From positions 1 to 5,642 of the forward strand of contig JADLDZ010000385.1 of assembly GCA_020846375.1 (NCBI GenBank): 5,642 bases of DNA. Direction: 5' to 3'. A program made the translations under genes and the position numbers. The stretch comes from Nitrospirales bacterium. Its GTDB lineage: Bacteria > Nitrospirota > Thermodesulfovibrionia > Thermodesulfovibrionales > Dissulfurispiraceae. Below, piece by piece: positions 1 through 5,642 of the stretch. How positions within the stretch are numbered: the stretch's first letter is position 1; each line of letters starts with the position of its first letter. The notes beneath the pieces are model-generated. The model worked only from the letters and a program-made list of their open reading frames with translations, made no database searches and was not told the origin of the DNA.

Positions 1-230
1 GCGGCCCGGGCAACCATCCTGGTGTGATAGATCATCTCGTCCATGGTGACGGGAAGAGTATTCTCAAGACCCTGCACCACATTCGCCAGGGAGTCGCCCA
101 CCAGGAGCACATCCATGCCGGCATCATCGGCGATCTGGGCGAAGGGGAAGTCGTAGGCAGTAATAACGGTAATTTTCTGTCCGTCTTTTTTCTTTTTAAG
201 AAAGTCCTGGATCGTCACTCTCGTGGGCAT
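1..230 (-). CDS. panB: 3-methyl-2-oxobutanoate hydroxymethyltransferase (PanB), N-terminal part, cut by window edge
   Basis: PanB (ketopantoate hydroxymethyltransferase) transfers a hydroxymethyl group from 5,10-methylene-tetrahydrofolate to 2-oxoisovalerate, the first committed step of pantothenate and coenzyme A synthesis, in the cytoplasm. I read 76 codons before the left edge; the family is usually about 260-280 residues, so roughly a quarter is here. Visible family landmarks are TVITAYD (residues 21-27), VLLVGDSLANVVQG (41-54) and TLPVTMDEMIYHT (58-70). Asp46 in VGDS corresponds to the first magnesium ligand of the family; the other ligands lie outside the window. SLAN replaces the usual SLG(M/N), a small deviation. 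The start ATG at 228-230 is fixed by an in-frame TAA directly before it. No Shine-Dalgarno is visible upstream. It lies 97 bases after recJ in the same direction, so it may be cotranscribed or use its own promoter. The family assignment is secure. Confidence 0.93.
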   Translation of the reverse strand, partial: MPTRVTIQDFLKKKKDGQKITVITAYDFPFAQIADDAGMDVLLVGDSLANVVQGLENTLPVTMDEMIYHTRMVARA

Positions 231-237
231 TTACCGT

Positions 238-267
238 ATTATGGAGAAAACGAGGGGCTGAATGCAA
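238..267 (-). promoter_or_regulatory. candidate sigma70-type promoter for panB
   Basis: On the minus strand TTGCAT (262-267) and CATAAT (238-243) are separated by 18 bases, a fair match to -35 and -10 boxes, with an A+T-rich stretch (about 266-284) just upstream that could act as an UP-like element. The -10 box ends only seven bases before the panB ATG, so transcription from it would start at or next to the start codon. This is a pattern match only; nothing in the sequence proves activity. Confidence 0.35.
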
Positions 268-327
268 TAAAAATATTATTTCTCAATGCTTTCAGAGGCG
301 ATACCGGCACCGGCGGGGCTGCGCATC

Positions 328-2064
328 CTATCGTCCGTTGGCCTGCGAGGGGCGGATGGCCTTCAGGTTCAGTTGAAGATACCTCCCCCCGTCCCATTCG
401 TTGATCATCGGAAGAAAGGCTGCGTCGACAAAACGGTTCTCTTCAAGGTGCGGCAGAAGCCCGCCGAAGGAAAAACCGATGCTGTCCACCCTGCGCCCGT
501 TCTGGCGCAGATGCATTTTGAGGTGGTTGTTGCCTACGATCCTCGGCTGCAGCACCTCGAGGTTCCTCGCCCCCAGAACGGGCTCCTCGTTGCCGTACCC
601 GAAGGGCTCCAGCCGGGCAAGTTCATCGATCAGCGCAATACTCACCTCGGACATCATCACTGCGGCATCGATGTTCAGGACAGGGATCAGGTCGTCGGCG
701 GTCAGCTCCTGCAGCACAAGAGAGGAGAGCCTCCTTCTGAGCTCGGGGATGTTCTCTTCGGCCAGGCCCACACCCGCCGCCTGCTTGTGGCCCCCGAACC
801 TCGTCAGGACATCCCGGCAGCGGGAAAGACCGGAATGCATGTCGAAGGGAGGGATGCTCCTGCCGGAGCCTTTGGCGGCTCCGTCCTTCACGGAAAGGAC
901 AATGGCGGGACGGTAATACTTCTCAGCGATCTTCGAGGCCACGATCCCGACGACTCCCGGGTGCCATCCTTCGGAGGCAAGGACAATGGCGCCGCCGCCG
1001 ATCTCCATTCTCTCAAGCATCGTGAGTGCCTCATTGTGGACAGCCTCCTCGATCTCCTGCCGCCTCACGTTCAACCCGTTCAGCCACTCCGCCAGGGTCT
1101 CCGCCTCGCTGTCGGACTGCGTCGTCAAAAGCCGCACGACGTCTGTCGCGTCCGCGATGCGCCCGGCCGCATTGATCCGCGGTATCAGCAGGTAATAGAG
1201 GAGCGACGTCTTGAAAAAATCGGAGCGGATTCCCGCCACACTCTTCAGCGCCCGTATGCCGGCCCTCTGCCCCGACTGGATCAGCCTGATCCCTTCCTTG
1301 AGCAGGATCCTGTTGTCGCCCACCGCCGGCACCACATCGGCAGCGGTCCCGAGGGCCGCAAGATCCAGGAGCCGGTGGACAGTGTCAAGGTCGTTCCCGA
1401 ACAGCCCCTGCATGACCTTGAATGCCACTCCGGCGCCTGACAGACCGGAGAGGTGAGCGGCTTCCGGAAAAGCCTTCGGATTGACCACCGCCACAGCATC
1501 CGGCAGCAGAAAAGGGGACGGCGAAGCCTCCTCCCCGCTCCGCACCGGCTCATGGTGGTCGGTCACGACCACATCGATGCCCAGGGAGCGGGCCGCGGAG
1601 ACGGCTTCGAAAGAGGTTATCCCGCAATCGACGGTGATGATGAGCCCCGCACCGGCGGCTTTTGCCCTTTCGATGCCCGCCGTGCCGAAGCCGTAGCCGT
1701 GGGCAAGCCTGTCGGGGATGAAATAGTGCACATCTCCTCCCCTTGCCCGCAGTCCCTCGACCATGATCGCCGTGGCGGTGACGCCGTCCGCATCGTAGTC
1801 CCCGTGGATGAGTATCCTTTCGCCGTTCTTCAGCGCATGGCGTATTCTTTCCAGTGCAGCCCAGAGGGAGGGCAGGTCAAAGGGGTCGGAAAGACGGGAA
1901 AGGGAGGGGTCGAGAAAGGAATCGAGCTGCCCGGGGCTCTTGATGCCCCTGTTGATCAGAACCTGGGCAAAAGCAGGGGAGAGGGAAGCGGTCCGCGCGA
2001 GGTATTCGACATATTCGGAATTCGTTCTGTTGACAAGCCACCTGCATGCCGCACCATCGTACAC
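328..2064 (-). CDS. recJ: single-stranded-DNA-specific exonuclease RecJ
   Basis: RecJ degrades single-stranded DNA 5' to 3' and serves recombinational repair (RecFOR pathway), mismatch repair and base excision repair in the cytoplasm. The 578-residue product is of normal family length. The DHH domain has motif I HGDYDADGVTAT (87-98), TVDCG (144-148), the DHH signature VTDHH (167-171) and DLAALGTAADVVP (234-246); PRINAAGR (295-302) and EGWHPGVVGIVASKI (365-379) follow. The DHHA1 domain has GSGRS (399-403) and FGGHKQAAG (423-431). The C-terminal nucleic-acid-binding part contains EPFGYGNEEPV (486-496). All acidic metal-binding motifs are intact, so the enzyme should be active. The start is GTG at 2062-2064, preceded by a purine-rich tract (AGAGGGG about four bases away); the nearby ATG at 2054-2056 is in another frame. 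It begins 46 bases after secF, which indicates cotranscription. Confidence 0.97.
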   Translation of the reverse strand: MYDGAACRWLVNRTNSEYVEYLARTASLSPAFAQVLINRGIKSPGQLDSFLDPSLSRLSDPFDLPSLWAALERIRHALKNGERILIHGDYDADGVTATAIMVEGLRARGGDVHYFIPDRLAHGYGFGTAGIERAKAAGAGLIITVDCGITSFEAVSAARSLGIDVVVTDHHEPVRSGEEASPSPFLLPDAVAVVNPKAFPEAAHLSGLSGAGVAFKVMQGLFGNDLDTVHRLLDLAALGTAADVVPAVGDNRILLKEGIRLIQSGQRAGIRALKSVAGIRSDFFKTSLLYYLLIPRINAAGRIADATDVVRLLTTQSDSEAETLAEWLNGLNVRRQEIEEAVHNEALTMLERMEIGGGAIVLASEGWHPGVVGIVASKIAEKYYRPAIVLSVKDGAAKGSGRSIPPFDMHSGLSRCRDVLTRFGGHKQAAGVGLAEENIPELRRRLSSLVLQELTADDLIPVLNIDAAVMMSEVSIALIDELARLEPFGYGNEEPVLGARNLEVLQPRIVGNNHLKMHLRQNGRRVDSIGFSFGGLLPHLEENRFVDAAFLPMINEWDGGRYLQLNLKAIRPSQANGR

Positions 2065-2110
2065 CTTTCCCCTCTCCCCTTATCCGACCGCCGGTGGCGC
2101 GGAGTCTCTC

Positions 2111-3043
2111 CTACGCTCTCGCCTTCGACTGCTGGACAACTCCCGTCCTTTTCGCCTTGCCGAGGGCGATGACCAGGGGACTCGCGACAAAGACCGATGA
2201 GTAGACACCGATAATAATTCCCAGCAGCATGGCGAGGGCAAACTCGTGTATTACCTCTCCCCCGAACAGGTAAAGGGCCAGGGTGGCAAGAAAGGTGGTC
2301 AGGGAGGTAATAATGGTCCGGGAGAGGACCTCGTTGACGCTCCTGTTGATAATGCTGCCAATGGGATCTTTTACATACTTCTTCATATTCTCCCGGATCC
2401 TGTCGAATATCACCACCGTATCGGTAAGGGAATACCCGGCGATGGTGAGCAGCGCACTGAGGACAATGAGGTTGAATTCCTTCCCCAGGAGATAGAAGAT
2501 ACCCATCACCGCGAGGACGTCGTGGAAAGTAGCGAGGGTTGCACCCACTCCAAAGCGGAACTGGAATCTCCAGGCGACATAGAGGAGAATGCCCGCGACG
2601 GCCACAAGGGTAGCCCATAGGGCGTCCTGACGCAGTTTCGAGCCGACCTTCGGCCCTATTTCCATAGTGGATTCAATGACCGGCTTGTTATCGGCGAACT
2701 TCTGGCTCAGTATCTGCGTGATCCTTTCAGAGGAGCCCCCGAGCTTCTCCTCCTCCTTTTTCACCCTGATGAGAATCTTGTTCTCGGTGGGAAGGTCCTG
2801 CAGATCGAAATCCCTGAGCCCCCCCTCTTCGAGGGCGACTCGCACATTGTGAAGGGGGGCAGACTGGGCGAACTTGATCTGCACCGCCGTCCCCCCCGCG
2901 AAATCGACCCCGAGGTTCGCATTGCCCAGAGCGATCTGGATAATAGCGATAATGCCCAGGAGGGAGAGGATGCCGGAGACCGCAAAGGCGTACTTCCTCA
3001 AGCCCATGAAATCTATCTTGGTGTTTTTTATCAGTTCAATCAT
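2111..3043 (-). CDS. secF: protein translocase subunit SecF
   Basis: SecF is an inner-membrane subunit of the SecDF complex, an RND-superfamily device that uses the proton gradient to complete protein export through SecYEG. The 310-residue product has the usual length and layout: a first membrane segment at about 17-39, a periplasmic P4-type domain opened by LGVDFAGGT (44-52), then five hydrophobic segments from about 141 to 295. The signature GYSLTDTVVIFDRIREN lies at 203-219; Asp208 matches the proton-relay aspartate known from Thermus SecDF, and Arg242 in SRTIITSLTT (241-250) matches its partner arginine. The ATG at 3041-3043 overlaps the secD TGA as ATGA, and an AAGGGG ribosome-binding site (3052-3057) sits inside the secD end eight bases upstream, so translation is likely coupled to secD. 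Nothing is missing or truncated. Confidence 0.98.
   Translation of the reverse strand: MIELIKNTKIDFMGLRKYAFAVSGILSLLGIIAIIQIALGNANLGVDFAGGTAVQIKFAQSAPLHNVRVALEEGGLRDFDLQDLPTENKILIRVKKEEEKLGGSSERITQILSQKFADNKPVIESTMEIGPKVGSKLRQDALWATLVAVAGILLYVAWRFQFRFGVGATLATFHDVLAVMGIFYLLGKEFNLIVLSALLTIAGYSLTDTVVIFDRIRENMKKYVKDPIGSIINRSVNEVLSRTIITSLTTFLATLALYLFGGEVIHEFALAMLLGIIIGVYSSVFVASPLVIALGKAKRTGVVQQSKARA
3040..3043 (-). other. secD-secF ATGA overlap (translational coupling)
   Basis: The last base of the secD penultimate codon and its TGA stop overlap the secF ATG by four bases. This arrangement usually lets the same ribosome terminate and restart, keeping the two subunits in a fixed ratio, which fits an obligate SecD-SecF heterodimer. 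Confidence 0.9.
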
Positions 3044-4662
3044 ATGCTCAACCCCTTCACTTCCCCTTTGGAATGCATGATGTCAAAGACAGTCTTTGTC
3101 CCTATGAGCGCGGTAAAGAGATTGATGGCGACACCGAGGCTCAGGGTAACGGCAAAACCCTTTATGGGGCCGGTGCCGAACTGGAACAGAACCGCGGCCG
3201 TGATCAGGGTCGTCACATGGGAATCGAAGATGGTCCAGAAGGCCTTCTTGTACCCCCCATCCACTGCAGCGCGCGGACCTTTGCCGCTCCGCAGCTCCTC
3301 CCGCATCCTCTCGAACATGAGAACATTGGAATCCACCGCCATTCCTATGGCGAGAATGATTCCGGCGATACCCGGCATGGTCAGGGTCGCGTTCAGCGAA
3401 GCCATCGCCCCCATGAGGAGCACGATATTCAGAACAAGGGCGAAATCCGCAATGACCCCGGAGAGCTTATAGTAGAGAATCATGAAACCGGCGACCAGGA
3501 GGGTGCCCACGATCCCGGCAAGAGTGCCGGCTTCGATGGAGTCCCGGCCGAGGGACGGACCCACGGTCACATTCTGAAGGGTCTTCACCGGCGCCGGGAG
3601 GGCGCCCGCTCTCAGGACGATGGCAAGGTCCTTCGCCTCTTCCATGCTGAAGCTCCCCGTTATCTGCGCATTGCCGCCGCTTATCCTCTCCTGGATGACC
3701 GGGGCGGAATAGACATTTCCGTCGAGGATGATGGCAAGCCTCTTTTTCGCGTTCTGTCCGGTGATATCCTCAAAGATCTTCGCCCCTGCACTGTTGAAAG
3801 TGATGGAGACGTACGGCTCGTTGAATCTCTGGTCGATGTTCACTTTCGCCTCGGTCAGGAGGTCCCCGGTGAGCAATACCTCTTTTTTGAGGAGAATGGG
3901 CCTTTTGGTCACCACGCCCGTCTCCGCGTTCACCACCCGTGTAAACAGGATCTCATCCGTTTCGGGGATCCTGTCCTTGAACTTTTCCAGCAGGGCCGCT
4001 TCCTCGCCGGGGAGCACGGAAGCAGAGAGCTCGGAAGCCAGAGGAGACTCGTCGTCCACGAGCTTGAACTCGAGCTGCGCCGTCTTCCCGATGATCTCGA
4101 CCGCCCTCCTGGGGTCCTTTACGCCGGGCAGCTGTACGACGATTTCATTCTCCGCCTGGCGGTGGATGACGGGCTCCGCGACGCCGAACTGATCGATCCT
4201 GTTCCTGATGATCTCCAGCACCTGGTCGGTGGCGCGGTCCTTGATGCTCTGCACTTCACGGACGGACATCTTGTAGCGCAGGGCGCTTCCGCTCTCCGCG
4301 AGGTTCAGCGTGGAAAAGGTATCCTCCACCGCCTTCCGCACTTCCATGGATGCGGGAGTCACCACGATGAAGGGGCCCTCCCGCTTTGCGGAGGCCTGCA
4401 GCTTCTTCCTCTCGAAAATCCCGTTCAGGGTAGCGGCTGTCCTGTCCATGGCGATCTCAACCGCCTTGTCTCCCTCCACCTCGAAAACGAGGTGCAGCCC
4501 GCCCTGGAGGTCGAGCCCCAGGATGATCCCCTTATCGGGCATATTCTTCTTCCACCAATCGGGCATACCCTTGAAAAGCGGCGTATTGGGGAGAAAGAAG
4601 ACCGTCGCGACAAGCAGGGTCGCTGCAATGATGGCTACCCTCCATAAAACACCCTTTTTCAT
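3040..4662 (-). CDS. secD: protein translocase subunit SecD
   Basis: SecD partners SecF in the inner membrane; its large periplasmic head is thought to grip the emerging preprotein while proton flow drives its movement. The 540-residue product has an N-terminal membrane segment (about 7-24), a periplasmic region (about 28-375) containing LGLDLQGGLHLVFEV (48-62), NRIDQFGVAEPVI (154-166), VQLPGVKDP (177-185) and RAGALPAPV (351-359), then five membrane segments (about 378-527). VGPSLGRDSI (367-376) precedes the second segment. AIGMAVDSNVLMFERMREE (438-456) holds Asp444, matching the essential proton-relay aspartate of Thermus SecDF. The length is below the E. coli protein (about 615) but common elsewhere. 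The start ATG (4660-4662) has an in-frame TAG directly before it. The nearest ribosome-binding site, GGAGG at 4674-4678, is 11 bases away, slightly long. It is unusually far from yajC, separated by a repeat-filled gap. Confidence 0.98.
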   Translation of the reverse strand: MKKGVLWRVAIIAATLLVATVFFLPNTPLFKGMPDWWKKNMPDKGIILGLDLQGGLHLVFEVEGDKAVEIAMDRTAATLNGIFERKKLQASAKREGPFIVVTPASMEVRKAVEDTFSTLNLAESGSALRYKMSVREVQSIKDRATDQVLEIIRNRIDQFGVAEPVIHRQAENEIVVQLPGVKDPRRAVEIIGKTAQLEFKLVDDESPLASELSASVLPGEEAALLEKFKDRIPETDEILFTRVVNAETGVVTKRPILLKKEVLLTGDLLTEAKVNIDQRFNEPYVSITFNSAGAKIFEDITGQNAKKRLAIILDGNVYSAPVIQERISGGNAQITGSFSMEEAKDLAIVLRAGALPAPVKTLQNVTVGPSLGRDSIEAGTLAGIVGTLLVAGFMILYYKLSGVIADFALVLNIVLLMGAMASLNATLTMPGIAGIILAIGMAVDSNVLMFERMREELRSGKGPRAAVDGGYKKAFWTIFDSHVTTLITAAVLFQFGTGPIKGFAVTLSLGVAINLFTALIGTKTVFDIMHSKGEVKGLSI

Positions 4663-4695
4663 CTATGTCACATCCTCCGTTCCCTAATCCCATCT

Positions 4696-4750
4696 TCTAA
4701 AGCCGACTTCCCGGGGTACGGCACAAGGCGCCCCCCTCCGCCGGCTTAGA
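4696..4750 (-). promoter_or_regulatory. possible RNA hairpin in the secD leader
   Basis: The arms TCTAAAGCCG (4696-4705) and CGGCTTAGA (4742-4750) are inverted complements apart from one bulged base, giving about nine pairs around a 36-base GC-rich loop. The loop itself has G-run and C-run segments that could pair further. No run of U follows in the transcript direction, so it is not an intrinsic terminator. It would sit about 34 bases before the secD start. A regulatory role is inference; it could be chance in GC-rich DNA. Confidence 0.35.
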
Positions 4751-4757
4751 GAATAGG

Positions 4758-4789
4758 ATTGTATGTATTCAGAATTCGTCCTGTCTCAA
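4758..4789 (-). promoter_or_regulatory. candidate promoter for secDF
   Basis: On the minus strand TTGAGA (4784-4789) is followed after 16 bases by TACATA (4762-4767); an overlapping TACAAT (4758-4763) is a better -10 box but at 20 bases spacing. The site lies between the repeat cluster and secD, where an internal promoter would be useful if the repeats disturb readthrough from yajC. Pattern match only. Confidence 0.33.
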
Positions 4790-4826
4790 AAGCTCTTTCA
4801 AAGCCCTCTCTTTCACCCTCTCCCCG

Positions 4827-4849
4827 CCCTCCCCCCTCAAGGGGGAGGG
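4827..4849. repeat. hairpin in left arm of repeat element
   Basis: CCCTCCCCC (4827-4835) and GGGGGAGGG (4841-4849) pair perfectly over nine GC-rich base pairs with a five-base loop CTCAA. No T-run follows in either direction, so it is not a standard terminator. Confidence 0.8.
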
Positions 4850-4871
4850 AACTACCTCCAAAGAATCCCCT
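4834..4871. repeat. 38-base direct repeat, copy 1
   Basis: This copy starts CCCTCAAGGGGGAGGGAACT and ends AAAGAATCCCCT. It matches copy 2 at 37 of 38 positions, the one difference being C at 4856 against T at 4927. Its start overlaps the left hairpin. Confidence 0.9.
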
Positions 4872-4904
4872 GATGAAGCGCTCCCTGCTCATCCTATCTT
4901 CCAG

Positions 4905-4942
4905 CCCTCAAGGGGGAGGGAACTACTTCCAAAGAATCCCCT
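4905..4942. repeat. 38-base direct repeat, copy 2
   Basis: This is the second copy, 71 bases downstream of copy 1, 37 of 38 identical. Unlike copy 1 it lacks the C-rich left arm, so only a short stem remains. A 7-base inverted pair, CTTCCAG (4898-4904) and CTGGAAG (4965-4971), brackets it, and its end runs into CCCTCT (4939-4944) that can pair with AGAGGG (4952-4957). Confidence 0.9.
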
Positions 4943-4985
4943 CTCCTGGCAAGAGGGAGGGTGACTGGAAGGCATTCACTCTTTT

Positions 4986-5019
4986 CCTCTCCCCTTGAGG
5001 GAGAGGGTGGCCAAAGGCC
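4986..5019. repeat. double hairpin in right arm of repeat element
   Basis: CCTCTCCC (4986-4993) pairs with GGGAGAGG (4999-5006) around a five-base loop CTTGA, and next to it GGCC AAA GGCC (5009-5019) forms a second small stem. In the direction of yajC transcription the larger stem is followed by A residues, not U residues, which argues against an intrinsic terminator. Confidence 0.75.
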
Positions 5020-5044
5020 GGGTGAGGGGGTTCTGCAATGACTT

Positions 5045-5398
5045 CTAGTCTTCGTCGGACCCTGTCCGTACTGACGCGATGTACCCCTTGCCGAACTTCA
5101 CCTTCACGTTCTCCGCGATTTTCAGCACAACGGTGTTCGGCCCCACACTCTCCACCACCCCGTAAACGCCCCCGGAAGTGACCACCTTGTCACCCTTTTT
5201 GACGTTTTCGAGCATCTGCCGGTGTTCTTTTGCTTTCTTCTGCTGGGGCCTGATGAGGAGAAAATAGAAAACGACGAAGATCAGCACCAGGGGAAGGATA
5301 CTGGCAAGCATTCCCTGTGCACCTCCCTGCTGGCCCCCTCCCTGGGGCGCAGGGCCCATGGCGTAGGCTTCAGTGATCAAACCCAGTAGATACAACAT
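5045..5398 (-). CDS. yajC: preprotein translocase accessory subunit YajC
   Basis: YajC is a small single-pass inner-membrane protein that associates with SecDF and SecYEG; it is not essential in E. coli. The 117-residue product shows a short hydrophobic start, a Gly/Gln-rich linker (about 15-29, including GGGQQGGAQG), one membrane segment (about 32-48), the family signature FLLIRPQQKKAKEH (46-59), and a cytoplasmic domain with KKGDKVVTSGGVYGVV (67-82). Family length is usually about 85-120, so it is complete. I chose the ATG at 5396-5398 because an excellent AGGAGGTG lies just upstream; an in-frame start at 5464 would add 22 residues unlike the family. It is followed not by secD directly, as in most genomes, but by 382 bases of repeats and leader. 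Confidence 0.96.
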   Translation of the reverse strand: MLYLLGLITEAYAMGPAPQGGGQQGGAQGMLASILPLVLIFVVFYFLLIRPQQKKAKEHRQMLENVKKGDKVVTSGGVYGVVESVGPNTVVLKIAENVKVKFGKGYIASVRTGSDED

Positions 5399-5402
5399 GG
5401 CA

Positions 5403-5410
5403 CACCTCCT
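5403..5410 (-). promoter_or_regulatory. strong Shine-Dalgarno deciding the yajC start
   Basis: AGGAGGTG on the minus strand is an eight-base perfect match to the 16S rRNA anti-Shine-Dalgarno sequence. AGGAGG ends six bases before the ATG at 5396-5398, an ideal spacing, and rules in favour of that start over the upstream in-frame one. Confidence 0.9.
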
Positions 5411-5466
5411 GAATTCCTTATGAAATGGCTGCTTTTTTGTTGCCGGGGAAAAAATAAAGGACAATT

Positions 5467-5498
5467 TCTATACTAACAGTCTCAAGCAAAAATCTCAA
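5467..5498 (-). promoter_or_regulatory. weak candidate promoter upstream of yajC
   Basis: TATAGA (5467-5472) resembles a -10 box in an A+T-rich patch of the 96-base gap. TTGAGA occurs at 5493-5498 (20-base spacing, too long) and at 5480-5485 (7 bases, too short), so no well-spaced -35 box exists. The operon may instead be transcribed from further upstream. Confidence 0.2.
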
Positions 5499-5642
5499 GG
5501 TTTGTGCGCCCTTTCACCGTTTTCGGCGGCAGCGGGACAATGGGAAAGCTCCTTCCGGTAACGGTCGAAAAGGGCAAGACCCGCCCGATGCTCGCCGTCC
5601 AGCTCATAATCGAGCTTTTTCCAATAGGCCAGGATCTCCTCC
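5495..5642 (-). CDS. mqnA: C-terminal end of a probable chorismate dehydratase (MqnA, futalosine menaquinone pathway), cut by window edge
   Basis: Only the last 48 codons and the TGA (5495-5497) are in the window; the frame is open to the right edge. The visible sequence includes EEILAYWKKLDYELDGEHRA and then GLALFDRYRKEL. From memory of the family, MqnA proteins end with a helix of the form Y(F/W)..L.Y.L followed about eight residues later by GL..F, which fits. MqnA dehydrates chorismate to 3-enolpyruvyl-benzoate at the start of the futalosine route to menaquinone. The tail (CPAAAENGERAHKP) is not conserved and tells nothing. The coding status is well supported by continuous frame and position ahead of yajC; the name rests on a short stretch and could be wrong. 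It is 96 bases upstream of yajC on the same strand. Confidence 0.5.
   Translation of the reverse strand, partial: EEILAYWKKLDYELDGEHRAGLALFDRYRKELSHCPAAAENGERAHKP

Larger units (their letters stand above)
4663..4800 (-). other. secD 5' region without a gene
   Basis: This 138-base stretch between the repeat cluster and secD contains no convincing reading frame on either strand. It holds the secD ribosome-binding site, a possible leader hairpin and a possible promoter, listed separately. It looks like the untranslated leader of secD. Confidence 0.6.
4804..5030. repeat. palindromic repeat cluster, MITE-like, inserted between yajC and secD
   Basis: About 227 bases consist mainly of C/T-rich and G/A-rich blocks forming several hairpins. 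The two ends are imperfect inverted copies of each other: about 46 bases on the left (4804-4849) and about 45 bases on the right (4986-5030) share the order TCACCC, CCCTC blocks, then a palindrome centred on CCCTCAAGGGG or CCCCTTGAGGG. Inside lies a 38-base direct repeat. There is no open frame with a recognisable product and no transposase. From general knowledge, repeats built on CCTCTCCC...GGGAGAGG followed by GGTGAGGGGG are scattered between genes in many bacteria; I infer this is a member. No clear target duplication is visible. It begins about 14 bases after the yajC stop, so in yajC-secD transcripts it would be a highly folded segment. Confidence 0.75.

Noticed and set aside
286..1440. 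384-codon open frame on the plus strand opposite recJ
   Set aside because: It lies antisense to a RecJ gene with all motifs intact; its translation is rich in Arg, Pro, His and Gly with no recognisable domain, as expected for a shadow frame in GC-rich DNA.
2065..2083. CCCCTCTCCCCTT in the secF-recJ gap resembling the repeat element
   Set aside because: The shared stretch is short and is simply the complement of the purine-rich recJ ribosome-binding region; no palindrome partner is present.
1453..2172. 239-codon plus-strand frame opposite the recJ start and secF end
   Set aside because: It crosses the recJ-secF boundary antisense to both and has no recognisable domain.
1956..2618. 220-codon minus-strand frame overlapping secF and the recJ start in another phase
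   Set aside because: It is out of frame with two well-supported genes, and its product is rich in Arg, Pro and Cys without membrane segments or motifs.
3073..4647. 524-codon open frame on the plus strand covering nearly all of secD
   Set aside because: Striking in length, but it mirrors the codon pattern of secD on the opposite strand and its product is low-complexity in His, Gly, Arg and Asp with no family features. No convincing ribosome-binding site or independent context was seen.
4759..4998. 79-codon plus-strand frame in the yajC-secD gap
   Set aside because: Its sequence is essentially a translation of the C-rich repeats (Ser/Pro/Leu runs); it has no family resemblance and depends on the repeat composition.
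4986..5019. Intrinsic terminator after yajC
   Set aside because: The hairpin is strong but is followed by A residues in the transcript direction and no U-run is present on either strand next to it.
5399..5464. 22-residue N-terminal extension of YajC from an upstream in-frame ATG
   Set aside because: The perfect AGGAGGTG lies inside this extension, and the downstream ATG gives a normal-length YajC.
281..5498. Recurring TTGAGA hexamers upstream of panB, secD and yajC as a shared regulator site
   Set aside because: The same hexamer also occurs inside panB, recJ and secD coding sequence, so its presence in the gaps is close to what chance would give.

Overview
The window is a compact bacterial chromosomal segment, fairly GC-rich by eye, with every supported gene on the minus strand. 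In transcription order (right to left) they are: the 3' end of a gene whose product looks like the futalosine-pathway menaquinone enzyme MqnA (5495-5642, name tentative), yajC, secD, secF, recJ, and the 5' end of panB, which runs off the left edge. Separate SecD and SecF proteins, YajC beside them, recJ immediately after secF and a probable futalosine-pathway gene suggest a Gram-negative anaerobe or microaerophile of the Desulfobacterota or Nitrospirota type. That assignment is an inference from gene order and protein style, not a proof.

Layout. 1-230: panB N-terminus. 231-327: short gap with a candidate promoter very close to the panB start codon. 328-2064: recJ, complete, GTG start. 2065-2110: 46-base gap. 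2111-3043: secF, complete. 3040-4662: secD, complete, overlapping secF by ATGA. 4663-5044: a 382-base gap without a gene. Its right part (about 4804-5030) is a cluster of GC-rich palindromes and a 38-base direct repeat arranged like a small non-coding mobile or extragenic element; its left part carries a possible secD promoter and a possible leader hairpin. 5045-5398: yajC, complete, very strong Shine-Dalgarno. 5399-5494: 96-base gap. 5495-5642: C-terminal 48 codons of the MqnA-like gene.

Function. YajC, SecD and SecF form the accessory complex that works with SecYEG and uses the proton gradient to help pull exported proteins across the inner membrane; the proton-relay residues known from this family are present in both SecD and SecF. 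RecJ is the 5'-3' single-strand DNA exonuclease of recombination and mismatch repair, with all DHH/DHHA1 motifs intact. PanB starts pantothenate (coenzyme A) synthesis. These last two are probably passengers of the operon rather than functional partners.

The coding genes are ordinary. The part that deserves a second look is the yajC-secD gap, where a palindromic repeat element appears to have entered what is normally a tight operon, followed by a putative promoter and leader structure just before secD. I did not see a new multi-gene system, an RNA gene, a CRISPR array or a transposase gene.
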